A stretch of 9,224 nucleotides of DNA from Clostridia bacterium (lineage in GTDB: Bacteria > Bacillota_A > Clostridia > Christensenellales > CAG-138): positions 1 to 9,224 of the forward strand of contig JAFZJT010000090.1 in assembly GCA_017553815.1 (NCBI GenBank), read 5' to 3'. The notes under the pieces were generated by a model, which saw nothing but the letters and a program-made list of their open reading frames with translations, was not told where the DNA came from and searched no databases. This document shows, one piece after another, positions 1-6,291 of the stretch. Each line of letters starts with the position of its first letter. Positions within the stretch are counted from its first letter, which is position 1. The position numbers were made by a program, and so were the translations under genes.

Positions 1-905
1 AGCCCGGCGAAGGCCAGATCAGCTTCGTATGTTTGATGGACTCCCGCTCCATCGCGGCCACCGCTCGCAACCACGGCGTTATCACCGCGGCGACCGATAT
101 CGACTATGACGATACCCATGTTGAGTATCATTTCGATAAGAGCGTTTACGACAGGCGCGTTTACAACGGCTTCGGCAAGCCCGACCCCACCGTAGAGCTC
201 AAGCTCGGACCCAACATCACCGATTGGCCTGAGATGTTCCCCCTCACCGAGAACGCTCTGTTCGAGCTGGACGCGGTCATCCATGACCCTGTAACCACCA
301 CCGACGAGCTGATCCCCTCCGGCGAGACCTCCAGCTACCGCTCCAACCCCCTGCGCCTTGCTGAGTTCGCGCTCTCCCGCCGCGTACCCGAGTACGTTGG
401 CCGCTCTAAGCAGGTCATGGCTATGGACTTCGAGCGCCGCGCAGGCCAGAAGCCCGAGCGCATGATGGAAGCCCTCAAGCAGGTCGGCAACGCCGATGAG
501 CTTATCAAGACCACCGGCTTTGGCTCCTGCGTCTTCGCAAACAAGCCCGGCGACGGCTCCGCCCGTGAGCAGGCGGCGAGCTGCCAGCGCGTTCTCGGCG
601 GCTTTGCAAACATCTGCTACGAGTACGCCACCAAGCGCTATCGCTCCAACTGCATCAACTGGGGCATCCTTCCCTTCACCATCGCGGAAGGCACCGAGTT
701 CAACTATGACTGCGGCGATTTCGTATTCGTTCCCGGCGTCCGTGAGGCGGTCGAGAAGGGCATCGAGGAGATTCCCGCGAAGGTCATCACAAAGTCCGGC
801 GTTAAGGACATCACCCTCTATATCAAGGGCCTCACTCAGGACGAGAAGGAGATCCTCCTTGAGGGTAACCTTATGAACTATTACAAAGCTCATATGGAGG
901 ACTAA
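1..905 (+). CDS. Aconitase-superfamily hydratase, C-terminal part (cut by left edge)
   Basis: The reading frame is open from base 3 without a start, so the gene begins outside the window; 300 residues to the TAA at 903-905 are visible. The first residues (PGEGQISF, then RSIAATARN and GVITAAT) match the aconitase region just after the CxxC pair of iron-sulfur ligands, where mitochondrial aconitase has SPEIVTALAIAG; the cluster cysteines themselves would lie upstream. The segment GDGSAREQAA (Ser at base 558, Arg at 564) corresponds to the swivel-domain GSSREHSA substrate loop and keeps the Ser and Arg; RVLGGFANICYEYA and NWGILPF follow as in domain 4. The pattern fits the long YbhJ-like hydratase subgroup better than canonical AcnA/AcnB or isopropylmalate isomerase, but the true substrate cannot be told from this end. 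These enzymes are cytoplasmic [4Fe-4S] dehydratases. The family call is firm, the exact role open. Confidence 0.85.
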   Translation, partial: PGEGQISFVCLMDSRSIAATARNHGVITAATDIDYDDTHVEYHFDKSVYDRRVYNGFGKPDPTVELKLGPNITDWPEMFPLTENALFELDAVIHDPVTTTDELIPSGETSSYRSNPLRLAEFALSRRVPEYVGRSKQVMAMDFERRAGQKPERMMEALKQVGNADELIKTTGFGSCVFANKPGDGSAREQAASCQRVLGGFANICYEYATKRYRSNCINWGILPFTIAEGTEFNYDCGDFVFVPGVREAVEKGIEEIPAKVITKSGVKDITLYIKGLTQDEKEILLEGNLMNYYKAHMED

Positions 906-927
906 GCTTACAAAGCCGAATACAGAA

Positions 928-957
928 ACAGCGGGGGAGGCGTCAGCCTCCCCCTGT
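928..957 (+). terminator. GC-rich hairpin after the hydratase gene
   Basis: A perfect 9-bp stem (GGGGGAGGC at 933-941, GCCTCCCCC at 946-954) closes a 4-nt loop GTCA, and ACA/TGT (928-930, 955-957) can extend it across a 2-nt bulge. It starts about 25 nt after the stop codon. No U-run follows directly, so it may act as an mRNA 3'-end stabiliser or an imperfect terminator; the next hairpin may do the actual stopping. Confidence 0.6.
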
Positions 958-967
958 CATACCTTGA

Positions 968-996
968 TAAAGCAAAAGCCCGCGTGGGCGGGCTTT
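968..996 (-). terminator. Intrinsic terminator of the panT-coaX unit
   Basis: A 9-bp stem (AAAGCCCGC at 975-983 with GCGGGCTTT at 988-996, loop GTGG) sits about 24 nt past the coaX stop. Read on the minus strand, the stem runs into TTTTGCTTTA, a reasonable U-rich tail. On the plus strand the tail is TTTGATG, so it may also help stop the hydratase transcript, less well. Confidence 0.75.
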
Positions 997-1019
997 GATG
1001 CATTGACGCTGATCCTGCT

Positions 1020-1787
1020 TCACGTCTTATTCATCTTATAGATCACATTCAGTCCCTGCAGCAGCAGATCCCTTTCAAGTATGATCTCGTGTTTGCAGAG
1101 GGGGATGATATAGGGCGCTGAGCCGCCGGTGGCGATGATGGTGGAGGTGTGCCCCAGCTCCTCGGCCATGCGGTCGATAACGCCGTCGAGCATCGCCGCC
1201 GCGCCGTACATAACGCCGCTGCGCATCGCGTCCACGGTGTTCTTCGCGATAACGTTGCCGGGCTGATCGAGGTTGATGCCGGGAAGCTGCGCGGTGCGGC
1301 TCGTCAGCGCGTCGATAGAGATGCGCGGACCCGCCATGATAACGCCGCCGAGGTACATATTCTTGGGCTCGATGACCTCAATGGTAGTCGCCGTGCCGAT
1401 GTCGATGAGGATGAGCGGCGCTTGGCGCTTTGCGAGCGCGGCGACTGCGATAACGATACGATCCGAACCCACCGAAGCGGGGTTGTCCATACGAATATCA
1501 AGACCCGTTTTGAGCCCGTGCCCAACCACCATCGGGGGCTTCTTGATGATCTTATAAACGCCGTTGCGCACCGCGTTGAAAACGGGGGGCACGACCGAGG
1601 CGATGATGCAGTCCTCGATATCCTCGATGCGGCAGCCGAAGGTCTCGAGCATGGATTTGATCTCCACACCGTACTGATCCGAGGTGCGCGTCTTGTCGGT
1701 TGCGATGCGTACCTCGCAGATCAGCTCGTCGTCCTTGATGCAGCCGATGGTGATGTTTGTGTTGCCGATATCTATTGCGAGAAGCAT
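1020..1787 (-). CDS. coaX: Type III pantothenate kinase
   Basis: CoaX phosphorylates pantothenate with ATP to 4'-phosphopantothenate, the first step of coenzyme A synthesis, in the cytoplasm. The 255-residue length is usual. It carries the ASKHA-fold signatures: phosphate-1 motif DIGNTN (6-11), GSDR (107-110, with Asp109 at the place of the catalytic base in GADR of characterised CoaX enzymes), phosphate-2 motif DIGTATT (129-135), YLGGVIM (145-151) and the adenosine motif ATGG (219-222). The usual GGxIxPG loop reads GGVIMAG, a small deviation. Type III kinases are insensitive to CoA feedback, so control may lie at transport or transcription. The ATG is 5 nt after the stop of the panT-like gene, whose last codons supply AGGAAA as ribosome binding site, so the two genes are surely co-transcribed and probably coupled. 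Confidence 0.96.
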   Translation of the reverse strand: MLLAIDIGNTNITIGCIKDDELICEVRIATDKTRTSDQYGVEIKSMLETFGCRIEDIEDCIIASVVPPVFNAVRNGVYKIIKKPPMVVGHGLKTGLDIRMDNPASVGSDRIVIAVAALAKRQAPLILIDIGTATTIEVIEPKNMYLGGVIMAGPRISIDALTSRTAQLPGINLDQPGNVIAKNTVDAMRSGVMYGAAAMLDGVIDRMAEELGHTSTIIATGGSAPYIIPLCKHEIILERDLLLQGLNVIYKMNKT

Positions 1788-1792
1788 TCCAA

Positions 1793-2677
1793 TTATTTCC
1801 TTTCGCCGGAGATGATTGTGCCATGCTTGAGCGGAAGCACCTTCGCGCCGTGAAGCGCCGTTCCCACAAGGCCGGAGATGACGGTTGAAACGATCATCTC
1901 AACAAGCGCGTTCACGCCGACGAATGCGATGATGAACGTGAAGATATTGCGGCCGTCCATGAGCTTTTGAACGTACTCGGTGTTTCCAAAGAGCACGACG
2001 AGCGCGGTCATGAAGAAGAGTGTGTTCAAAAAGGCGGAGAGGAAGCCCGCGATAAAGCATTCGGGCATGAGCTTGCTCTTATGCTCTTTTTTGCTGAGGT
2101 AGTTTATTATAGCGAGCGCAGCGAGAACGACGCCGACGACTACAGCTATGACGCCGAAGATGATGAAGGCCGTGCCGGGGTTGGCATCCGCACCTTCAAC
2201 GGCAAGCCTGTTCTTCTCCGCGCCGATCAGGGCGGTGATGATGCCCGCCGCGGCGAGTATTGCTCCGATAATCGCGCCGAAAACGAGCGTCAGCAGCTTT
2301 GCATCGTACTTTTTAAAGAGCTTGCTGATGGCGTTGTATATGAGACCGACGATAAGACCGTCCAACGCTCTTGGCACGACCCTTTGAATGAAGGTGTAGA
2401 AGGGGCTGATGGAAAAGGTCACGATTCCCATACCGCTCGGAACGCCGATGGAAAGGCACTGCAAAAAGCTCAGAAGGCCGAAGATAGCGCCGATGATAAG
2501 ACCGCCGACGGGGCCGAGGGCTATCGCCGCGATCGCAATCGGGATGATGTTCAGCGTTATCGAGAGCGGGCCGATGGGGATTGTGCCTAAGGGAGTGAAC
2601 GAAAACACCATCAGTATCGCCGTCAAAAGCGCGAGGATGGTGAATGCGCGTATGTTCATTCTCTTTGTTTTTTTCAT
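1793..2677 (-). CDS. panT: ECF transporter S component, probably for pantothenate
   Basis: A very hydrophobic 294-residue protein, the substrate-binding membrane subunit of an energy-coupling-factor transporter; the shared EcfA/A'/T module is not in this window. The N-terminal part (helices near 11-30, 36-56, 57-77, then 100-117 with FIQRVVPRALDGLIVGLIY) and the C-terminal part (GFLSAFLNTLFF at 211-222, last helices about 246-275) have the S-component pattern. Pantothenate is inferred from coaX 5 nt downstream and coaBC divergent upstream; the sequence alone would also allow another vitamin. Residues about 128-202 form an additional segment with two more hydrophobic helices (about 128-151 and 170-193) around a polar loop, which explains why the protein is longer than the roughly 180-220 residues usual for S components. 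The start is set by a strong AGGAGG site before the ATG (CAT at 2675-2677). Confidence 0.82.
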   Translation of the reverse strand: MKKTKRMNIRAFTILALLTAILMVFSFTPLGTIPIGPLSITLNIIPIAIAAIALGPVGGLIIGAIFGLLSFLQCLSIGVPSGMGIVTFSISPFYTFIQRVVPRALDGLIVGLIYNAISKLFKKYDAKLLTLVFGAIIGAILAAAGIITALIGAEKNRLAVEGADANPGTAFIIFGVIAVVVGVVLAALAIINYLSKKEHKSKLMPECFIAGFLSAFLNTLFFMTALVVLFGNTEYVQKLMDGRNIFTFIIAFVGVNALVEMIVSTVISGLVGTALHGAKVLPLKHGTIISGERK

Positions 2678-2691
2678 TTTTTCCTCCTACT

Positions 2692-2781
2692 GCCGCTCGG
2701 GGTCGATGCGGCGTATCCTTGAGAGTGTTCGGCTCTGTGAGCCGAAGTCCGCTGCCTTTCCCTGCGGGATAAAACGCGGAC
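2692..2781 (-). promoter_or_regulatory. Structured 5' leader of the panT-coaX transcript
   Basis: From the predicted start near 2796 to the panT ATG the transcript has about 119 nt of leader with three consecutive hairpins. In minus-strand order these are GTCCGC (2776-2781) with GCGGAC (2747-2752) and a smaller CCCGCAGGG hairpin in its loop; TTCGGCTC with GAGCCGAA (8 bp, 2728-2746, 3-nt loop); and GCCGC with GCGGC (2692-2712, 11-nt loop) ending a few bases before the AGGAGG site. No known riboswitch consensus (TPP, FMN, cobalamin, T-box, pan motif) was recognised by eye. The stems are visible in the sequence; a regulatory role is inference. Confidence 0.45.
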
Positions 2782-2802
2782 GCCCAGTTTGCCGACAGTA
2801 TA

Positions 2803-2831
2803 ATTATAGCTTTAATCGGCGCATTTTGCAA
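2803..2831 (-). promoter_or_regulatory. Predicted promoter of panT-coaX
   Basis: On the minus strand TTGCAA (2826-2831) is followed after exactly 17 nt by TATAAT (2803-2808), giving a start near 2796. An overlapping TATACT (2797-2802) could serve as an alternative -10. It stands back to back with the coaBC promoter, the two -35 boxes being 22 bp apart, so one regulator bound between them could serve both arms. Confidence 0.65.
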
Positions 2832-2853
2832 GTGGCGAACGCATAGATCATAC

Positions 2854-2882
2854 TTTACAAAAGGGCGCAAAGCGTATATACT
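2854..2882 (+). promoter_or_regulatory. Predicted promoter of coaBC and the GNAT gene
   Basis: TTTACA (2854-2859), a 17-nt spacer and TATACT (2877-2882) each differ from the sigma-A consensus by one base. A perfect TATAAT at 2883-2888 lies at a poor distance (23 nt). The start would be near 2889, leaving an untranslated leader of about 83 nt and excluding the GTG at 2901 as the likely start of coaBC. Confidence 0.7.
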
Positions 2883-2972
2883 TATAATAGTCGGTTATGC
2901 GTGCTCGCGAAACCAGGCATTGGCGAAGGTTGGCTGTATTCATCGGATAATTCTCGTTTGCGGGAGGTAAAT

Positions 2973-4181
2973 ATGCTTAAAGGTAAAACGATTCTTCTTG
3001 GAGTTACGGGCGGCATCGCCGCATACAAGGCGGCGGCGCTTACGAGCCTGCTTGTGAAGCAGCATGCTTCGGTCGAGGTGGTCATGACGAAGAACGCGGC
3101 GGAGTTCGTTGCGCCGCTGACCTTCGAGCAGCTCTCCGGCAACCGCGTTTCGATAGATACATTCGATAGAAAGTTCGTGCACAAGGTGGAGCATATCTCG
3201 CTCGCCAAGCGCACCGATCTCGTTATAGTTGCGCCCGCAACGGCGAATATCTGCGCCAAGTTCGCGCACGGTATTGCGGACGATATGCTCTCTACGACCG
3301 TGCTCGCCTGCCGCTGCCCCAAGCTCGTTGCGCCCGCGATGAACACCAATATGTATGAAAATCCCGTAACGCAGGCTAATATCGAGACCCTGCGCGGCTA
3401 CGGCTGGAAGGTCATCACGCCCGCATCCGGCCGCCTTGCCTGCGGCGACGTTGGCGCGGGCAAGCTCCCCGAGCCCGAGGAGCTTCTTTGGCATATACTC
3501 AAAGAAATCGGCATGGAACATGATCTTGAGGGCAAAAAAGTGCTCGTGACAGCCGGCCCCACGAGGGAAAAGATAGACCCCGTTCGCTATATAACGAACC
3601 GTTCGAGCGGCAAGATGGGCTGCTCGATCGCGAAGATGGCGATGCTCAGGGGCGCGAGCGTAACGCTCGTTGCGGGACCGATGGAGGTCGCGCCGCCGCC
3701 GTTTGTAGATGTTGTGAATATAGAGAGCGCCGAGGATATGTATGATGCCGTGACGGAAAGAGCGGGGGATATGGACATGATATTCAAGGCGGCTGCCGTT
3801 GCGGACTACACGCCCTCGGAATACTTCGATGAAAAGGTCAAGAAAAAGGACGGCGACATGAGTATTCCACTCAAACGCACCAATGATATTCTAAAGTCGA
3901 TAGGCGAAACCCGTAGGGCGGATCAGGTGATCTGCGGCTTCTCGATGGAGACCGAAAACCTTATCGAAAACAGCCGCGTTAAGCTTGAGAAGAAGAATGC
4001 CGATATGATCTGCGCAAACAATCTCAAAACGAGCGGCGCGGGCTTCGGCACGGATACGAACGTTATCACCGTAATAACGAAGGACGGTATGAGCGAGCTT
4101 CCGCTTCAATCCAAGGACGATGCGGCAAATGAGATACTGAATATCGCGGCAGGGATACTGAAAGCTAAAACAAACGGCTGA
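2973..4181 (+). CDS. coaBC: Bifunctional phosphopantothenoylcysteine decarboxylase / phosphopantothenate-cysteine ligase
   Basis: CoaBC couples cysteine to 4'-phosphopantothenate using CTP (CoaB) and decarboxylates the product with FMN (CoaC) to 4'-phosphopantetheine. The N-terminal CoaC domain (about 1-180) shows GVTGGIAAYKAA (10-21), the catalytic His74 in HISLAK, PAMNTNM (121-127) and ACG with Cys157. These positions agree within one residue with His75, Asn125 and Cys158 of E. coli Dfp. The CoaB domain (about 188-402) shows VTAGPTREKIDPVRYITN (192-209), AAAVADYTP (273-281) and the KVKKK lysine motif (288-292). Total length of 402 is usual. The frame is open back to a GTG at 2901, but the ATG at 2973 is chosen because GGGAGGT (2962-2968) precedes it and the fold begins immediately. 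The stop TGA directly abuts the next ATG. Confidence 0.97.
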   Translation: MLKGKTILLGVTGGIAAYKAAALTSLLVKQHASVEVVMTKNAAEFVAPLTFEQLSGNRVSIDTFDRKFVHKVEHISLAKRTDLVIVAPATANICAKFAHGIADDMLSTTVLACRCPKLVAPAMNTNMYENPVTQANIETLRGYGWKVITPASGRLACGDVGAGKLPEPEELLWHILKEIGMEHDLEGKKVLVTAGPTREKIDPVRYITNRSSGKMGCSIAKMAMLRGASVTLVAGPMEVAPPPFVDVVNIESAEDMYDAVTERAGDMDMIFKAAAVADYTPSEYFDEKVKKKDGDMSIPLKRTNDILKSIGETRRADQVICGFSMETENLIENSRVKLEKKNADMICANNLKTSGAGFGTDTNVITVITKDGMSELPLQSKDDAANEILNIAAGILKAKTNG

Positions 4182-4844
4182 ATGGAAAAGCTCACGCGCG
4201 AAAACTATTTAGCAGCGCCCACGACCGCTTCCTCCCTGCCTTTTTGGAAAGAAGAAGCATTCAAGCTCCCCGAAAACATGCTCGTTATCGGGGAGGCTGA
4301 GTTTGAGCGCGCGCTTGATTCCAATAAAAACGCATTCGTGAATTATTCGGACGAGCCTTATTTCAAGCTCGTTTTCAGAATGGCGGGAAACCGCATCGAA
4401 AAGCCCGAGCTTCCGCGCGGCTATGCGCTCTACAACGGAACCTCAAAGGAGTTTTCGGAGCATATCCGCCTTTGCTACGGCGGCGGCCCGGATGAAACCG
4501 AGATCGAAAACTACAAAAAGCACCCTACGCACGACCCATCGCTTTTTATAATGCTGAAGGACGAGAAAACGGGCTCGATCGTCGCCTCGGGCATAGCCGA
4601 AGCGGATAGCCGCATAGGCGAGGGCGTTCTCGAATGGATACAGGTTTCGCAGGGTGCAAGGCGAAAGGGCTTAGGCAGATTCATCGTTTCGGAGCTTCTT
4701 TGGCGAATGCGGGATAAGGCCGATTTTGTGACCGTTTCCGGTATGTTGAAAAGCGAATCAAACCCGCTTGCGCTCTATAAGCGCTGCGGCTTCGGAGGGA
4801 TGGCGGTCTGGCATATCTTAACTAAAGCTCGCAAAGGCGAATAG
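4182..4844 (+). CDS. GNAT-family N-acetyltransferase
   Basis: A 220-residue protein with a GNAT fold in its second half, so an acetyl-CoA (or acyl-CoA) dependent transferase of unknown acceptor. Motif A is VLEWIQVSQGARRKGLG (149-165), holding the R/Q-x-x-G-x-G/A pyrophosphate loop as RRKGLG; motif B is NPLALYKRCGF (194-204). The first roughly 85 residues have no recognisable domain and may form a substrate-specific part. The ATG follows the coaBC TGA with no gap (TGAATG) and no convincing ribosome binding site of its own is seen, which points to translational coupling and one transcript with coaBC. The link to CoA synthesis could be functional, for instance through a CoA-dependent step, or simply operonic. 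Family certain, substrate unknown. Confidence 0.85.
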   Translation: MEKLTRENYLAAPTTASSLPFWKEEAFKLPENMLVIGEAEFERALDSNKNAFVNYSDEPYFKLVFRMAGNRIEKPELPRGYALYNGTSKEFSEHIRLCYGGGPDETEIENYKKHPTHDPSLFIMLKDEKTGSIVASGIAEADSRIGEGVLEWIQVSQGARRKGLGRFIVSELLWRMRDKADFVTVSGMLKSESNPLALYKRCGFGGMAVWHILTKARKGE

Positions 4845-4852
4845 TTCGGAAG

Positions 4853-4869
4853 AAATCCCCTTGGGATCT
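4853..4869 (-). terminator. Weak hairpin downstream of the SSB-like gene
   Basis: On the minus strand AGATCCC (4863-4869) can pair with GGGATTT (4853-4859) through seven pairs, one of them G-U, around a 3-nt loop, followed by CTTCC. The stem is short and the tail poor in U. It is the only hairpin in the convergent gap between the GNAT gene and the SSB-like gene. Confidence 0.3.
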
Positions 4870-4880
4870 CATCCTCAACT

Positions 4881-4915
4881 ATTCACTATTCGTTATTCAT
4901 TATTCACTTTTCACT
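4881..4915. repeat. Five tandem heptamers, consensus ATTCACT
   Basis: The units are ATTCACT (4881), ATTCGTT (4888), ATTCATT (4895), ATTCACT (4902) and TTTCACT (4909); CTCAACT just before (4874-4880) may be a decayed sixth. The array ends 6 nt before the stop of the SSB-like gene, within the convergent 77-bp gap. It is AT-rich in an otherwise GC-rich window, and 7-bp units do not suit a coding role here. Confidence 0.8.
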
Positions 4916-4921
4916 AAACCG

Positions 4922-5548
4922 CTATATTCCCGCTTCCACCGCCGAGCAGCTCACCTCATAGGCGATCCTTATCTGCTCCGTGCCGTCCTCAAGCTGTTTT
5001 TTGTATTCGCGGCTCTGGAGCCTTCCCGTGACAGAAAGCTCAGTGCCGACGGGCGCTTCGCTCAAAAACCTTGCGTTTCTGCCCCATGCGATCAGCGGCA
5101 GATAGTCCGATTTGTTGTAGCGGCGGTTGACGGCGAGAAGGATATCCGCGATCTCCCTCTCAAACGGCGTTGTGCGGTAGATAACATCCTTACAGATATA
5201 GCCCGAAAGCTCCGCCTCGTTGCGATCATTCTCAGTTTCATCAGCAGGCCGTATCGAACGGGCAAAAACCGTTATGATAAGGCGATTTCCTCTTTCGCTT
5301 CGCTGATTATAGGAGCGTATCTGACCGCGAATGTAAAAGCGCATCCCGCATTCCGCCTCCAGGCTGCCAAGAAGCCGCTCGCTGACCGTAACGGGGATGA
5401 AGTCCTCGGTGCCGCTCAAACGCTTTACGGCAAGCTCCGTGCGATAGAACGCCTCGCCGCAGATCGAGTGGCTGTATTCGGGCGATGACGATATAGTACC
5501 GATAAGTTCTATTGAATTGACGTTTTCAAACATAGCCGAACGGGGCAT
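4922..5548 (-). CDS. Single-stranded DNA-binding-like protein with two OB domains
   Basis: A 208-residue protein built of two SSB-like OB segments. The first (about 10-100) reads NSIELIGTISSSPEY ... FYRTELAVKRLSG ... FIPVTVSERL ... GMRFYIRGQIRSYN. The second (about 110-207) reads AELSGYICK ... TPFEREIADILLAVNR ... KSDYLPLIAWGRNA ... GTELSVTGRLQSREY, the latter closely resembling bacterial SSB cores. The acidic DDDIPF-type tail of housekeeping SSB, used to recruit replication partners, is absent; the chain ends SCSAVEAGI. It is thus a clostridial-type SSB paralog rather than the main SSB. ssDNA binding is inferred from the family; its specific role is unknown. The start at 5548 is preferred over Met6 because AAGGA lies 6 nt upstream. 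No good promoter was found in the 121-nt divergent gap. Confidence 0.85.
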   Translation of the reverse strand: MPRSAMFENVNSIELIGTISSSPEYSHSICGEAFYRTELAVKRLSGTEDFIPVTVSERLLGSLEAECGMRFYIRGQIRSYNQRSERGNRLIITVFARSIRPADETENDRNEAELSGYICKDVIYRTTPFEREIADILLAVNRRYNKSDYLPLIAWGRNARFLSEAPVGTELSVTGRLQSREYKKQLEDGTEQIRIAYEVSCSAVEAGI

Positions 5549-5669
5549 CCCGCTTCCTTCCGCAAAATTCGAGTTCTGCTAATACTATTCCCGAACAGGC
5601 GCAAATATTATCGCTTGGCGGCGCATTCCGAATACCGAAGATGAATTATGAAAGGACGGAAAAAAGGAT

Positions 5670-6203
5670 ATGACGGAAAAAGATAACGGGCAAAGGGCGC
5701 GGGAAAGCCGCCGCGCGCTGGCTCTGCATTTTAAGGATTACCCCTTGATGACGCCGCAGGACGCGGTGAAGCTTTTATATCAGAGCGAATTCGGGTGCGG
5801 ACACTTCGCTCCAAGCCCCGAAAGAGCGCGTGAAATGCTTTATAGGGAGTGCGAGGGGCTTGAAAAGGATGAAAAGCATAGGAAGATCGATATCATTGGC
5901 GGCGGCTTCATAAGGCTGCATCTTGAGCCGCTGGTCGGAAATCTTGAGGCGCTCGATGCTCTTGCCGATGCCTTCGTGCGCTCCGCAATGGCTCCTTGCG
6001 GAAGCCCGGAGGGCTTTAGAATAAGGCTCGATACGCTCAAAAGCATGGCGCAGAGCGGGGAAGCACCGTTCTCATATTCAGAGCTTGAGGAATTCCTTGA
6101 AGGGTATGAAAAGCTCGGCTGTCCCGCCGTGCATCACAGCGAGGTTTACAGGGAAAACTATCATCCCGCATATAGGGTGGTAAAAAAGAGCCTGCTGAAA
6201 TGA
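5670..6203 (+). CDS. Conserved hypothetical protein, clostridial type
   Basis: A soluble 177-residue protein without signal peptide or membrane helices. I do not recognise a named domain, but the pattern resembles a conserved family seen in clostridia: YPLMTPQDAVKLLYQSEFGCGH (24-45), IIGGGFIRLHL (75-85) and, at the end, CPAVHHSEVYRENYHPAYRVV (151-171). The first and last blocks are rich in His (45, 155, 156, 165) and acidic residues, so a metal or nucleotide site is conceivable but unproven. The ATG at 5670 has AAGGA only 1 nt upstream and a second AAAGGA about 13 nt upstream, both unusual spacings; no better in-frame start was found. It is monocistronic, with a strong terminator 26 nt after the stop. 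Confidence 0.75.
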   Translation: MTEKDNGQRARESRRALALHFKDYPLMTPQDAVKLLYQSEFGCGHFAPSPERAREMLYRECEGLEKDEKHRKIDIIGGGFIRLHLEPLVGNLEALDALADAFVRSAMAPCGSPEGFRIRLDTLKSMAQSGEAPFSYSELEEFLEGYEKLGCPAVHHSEVYRENYHPAYRVVKKSLLK

Positions 6204-6228
6204 GGCGCACATTTGAACCGAAAAGAAG

Positions 6229-6274
6229 AACCGCGACTTTGACGGATAAGCCCGTTCGGATCGCGGTTTTTTAT
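6229..6274. terminator. Strong intrinsic terminator, probably bidirectional
   Basis: AACCGCGA (6229-6236) pairs with TCGCGGTT (6261-6268), with an inner stem ACGG/CCGT (6242-6245, 6252-6255), and a run of six T (6267-6272) follows on the plus strand. It ends the 5670 gene. On the minus strand the stem is followed by CTTCTTTT, so it can also end the DUF4956 transcript, whose stop codon is about 23 nt away. Confidence 0.85.
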
Positions 6275-6291
6275 TAACAATCGTTTTTCTA

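Noticed and set aside
1149..1853. Long plus-strand open frame (234 codons) opposite coaX
   Set aside because: It is antisense to coaX and the panT end, its translation is rich in Arg, Asp, Ala and His without any motif, and coaX on the other strand is unmistakable.
1967..2590. Plus-strand open frame (207 codons) opposite the panT-like gene
   Set aside because: Highly charged low-complexity translation that mirrors the hydrophobic codons of the real membrane protein.
2901..2972. GTG at 2901 as the coaBC start
   Set aside because: It lies about 12 nt from the predicted transcript start, has no ribosome binding site, and adds 24 residues that do not belong to the CoaC fold; the ATG at 2973 has GGGAGGT.
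2940..3521. Minus-strand frame of 193 codons inside coaBC
   Set aside because: Shadow of the conserved coaBC frame, with no motif or start context.
5549..5669. Promoters for the SSB-like gene and the 5670 gene
   Set aside because: Only loose matches were found on either strand (for example TTGGCG with AAGATG); none is good enough to call.
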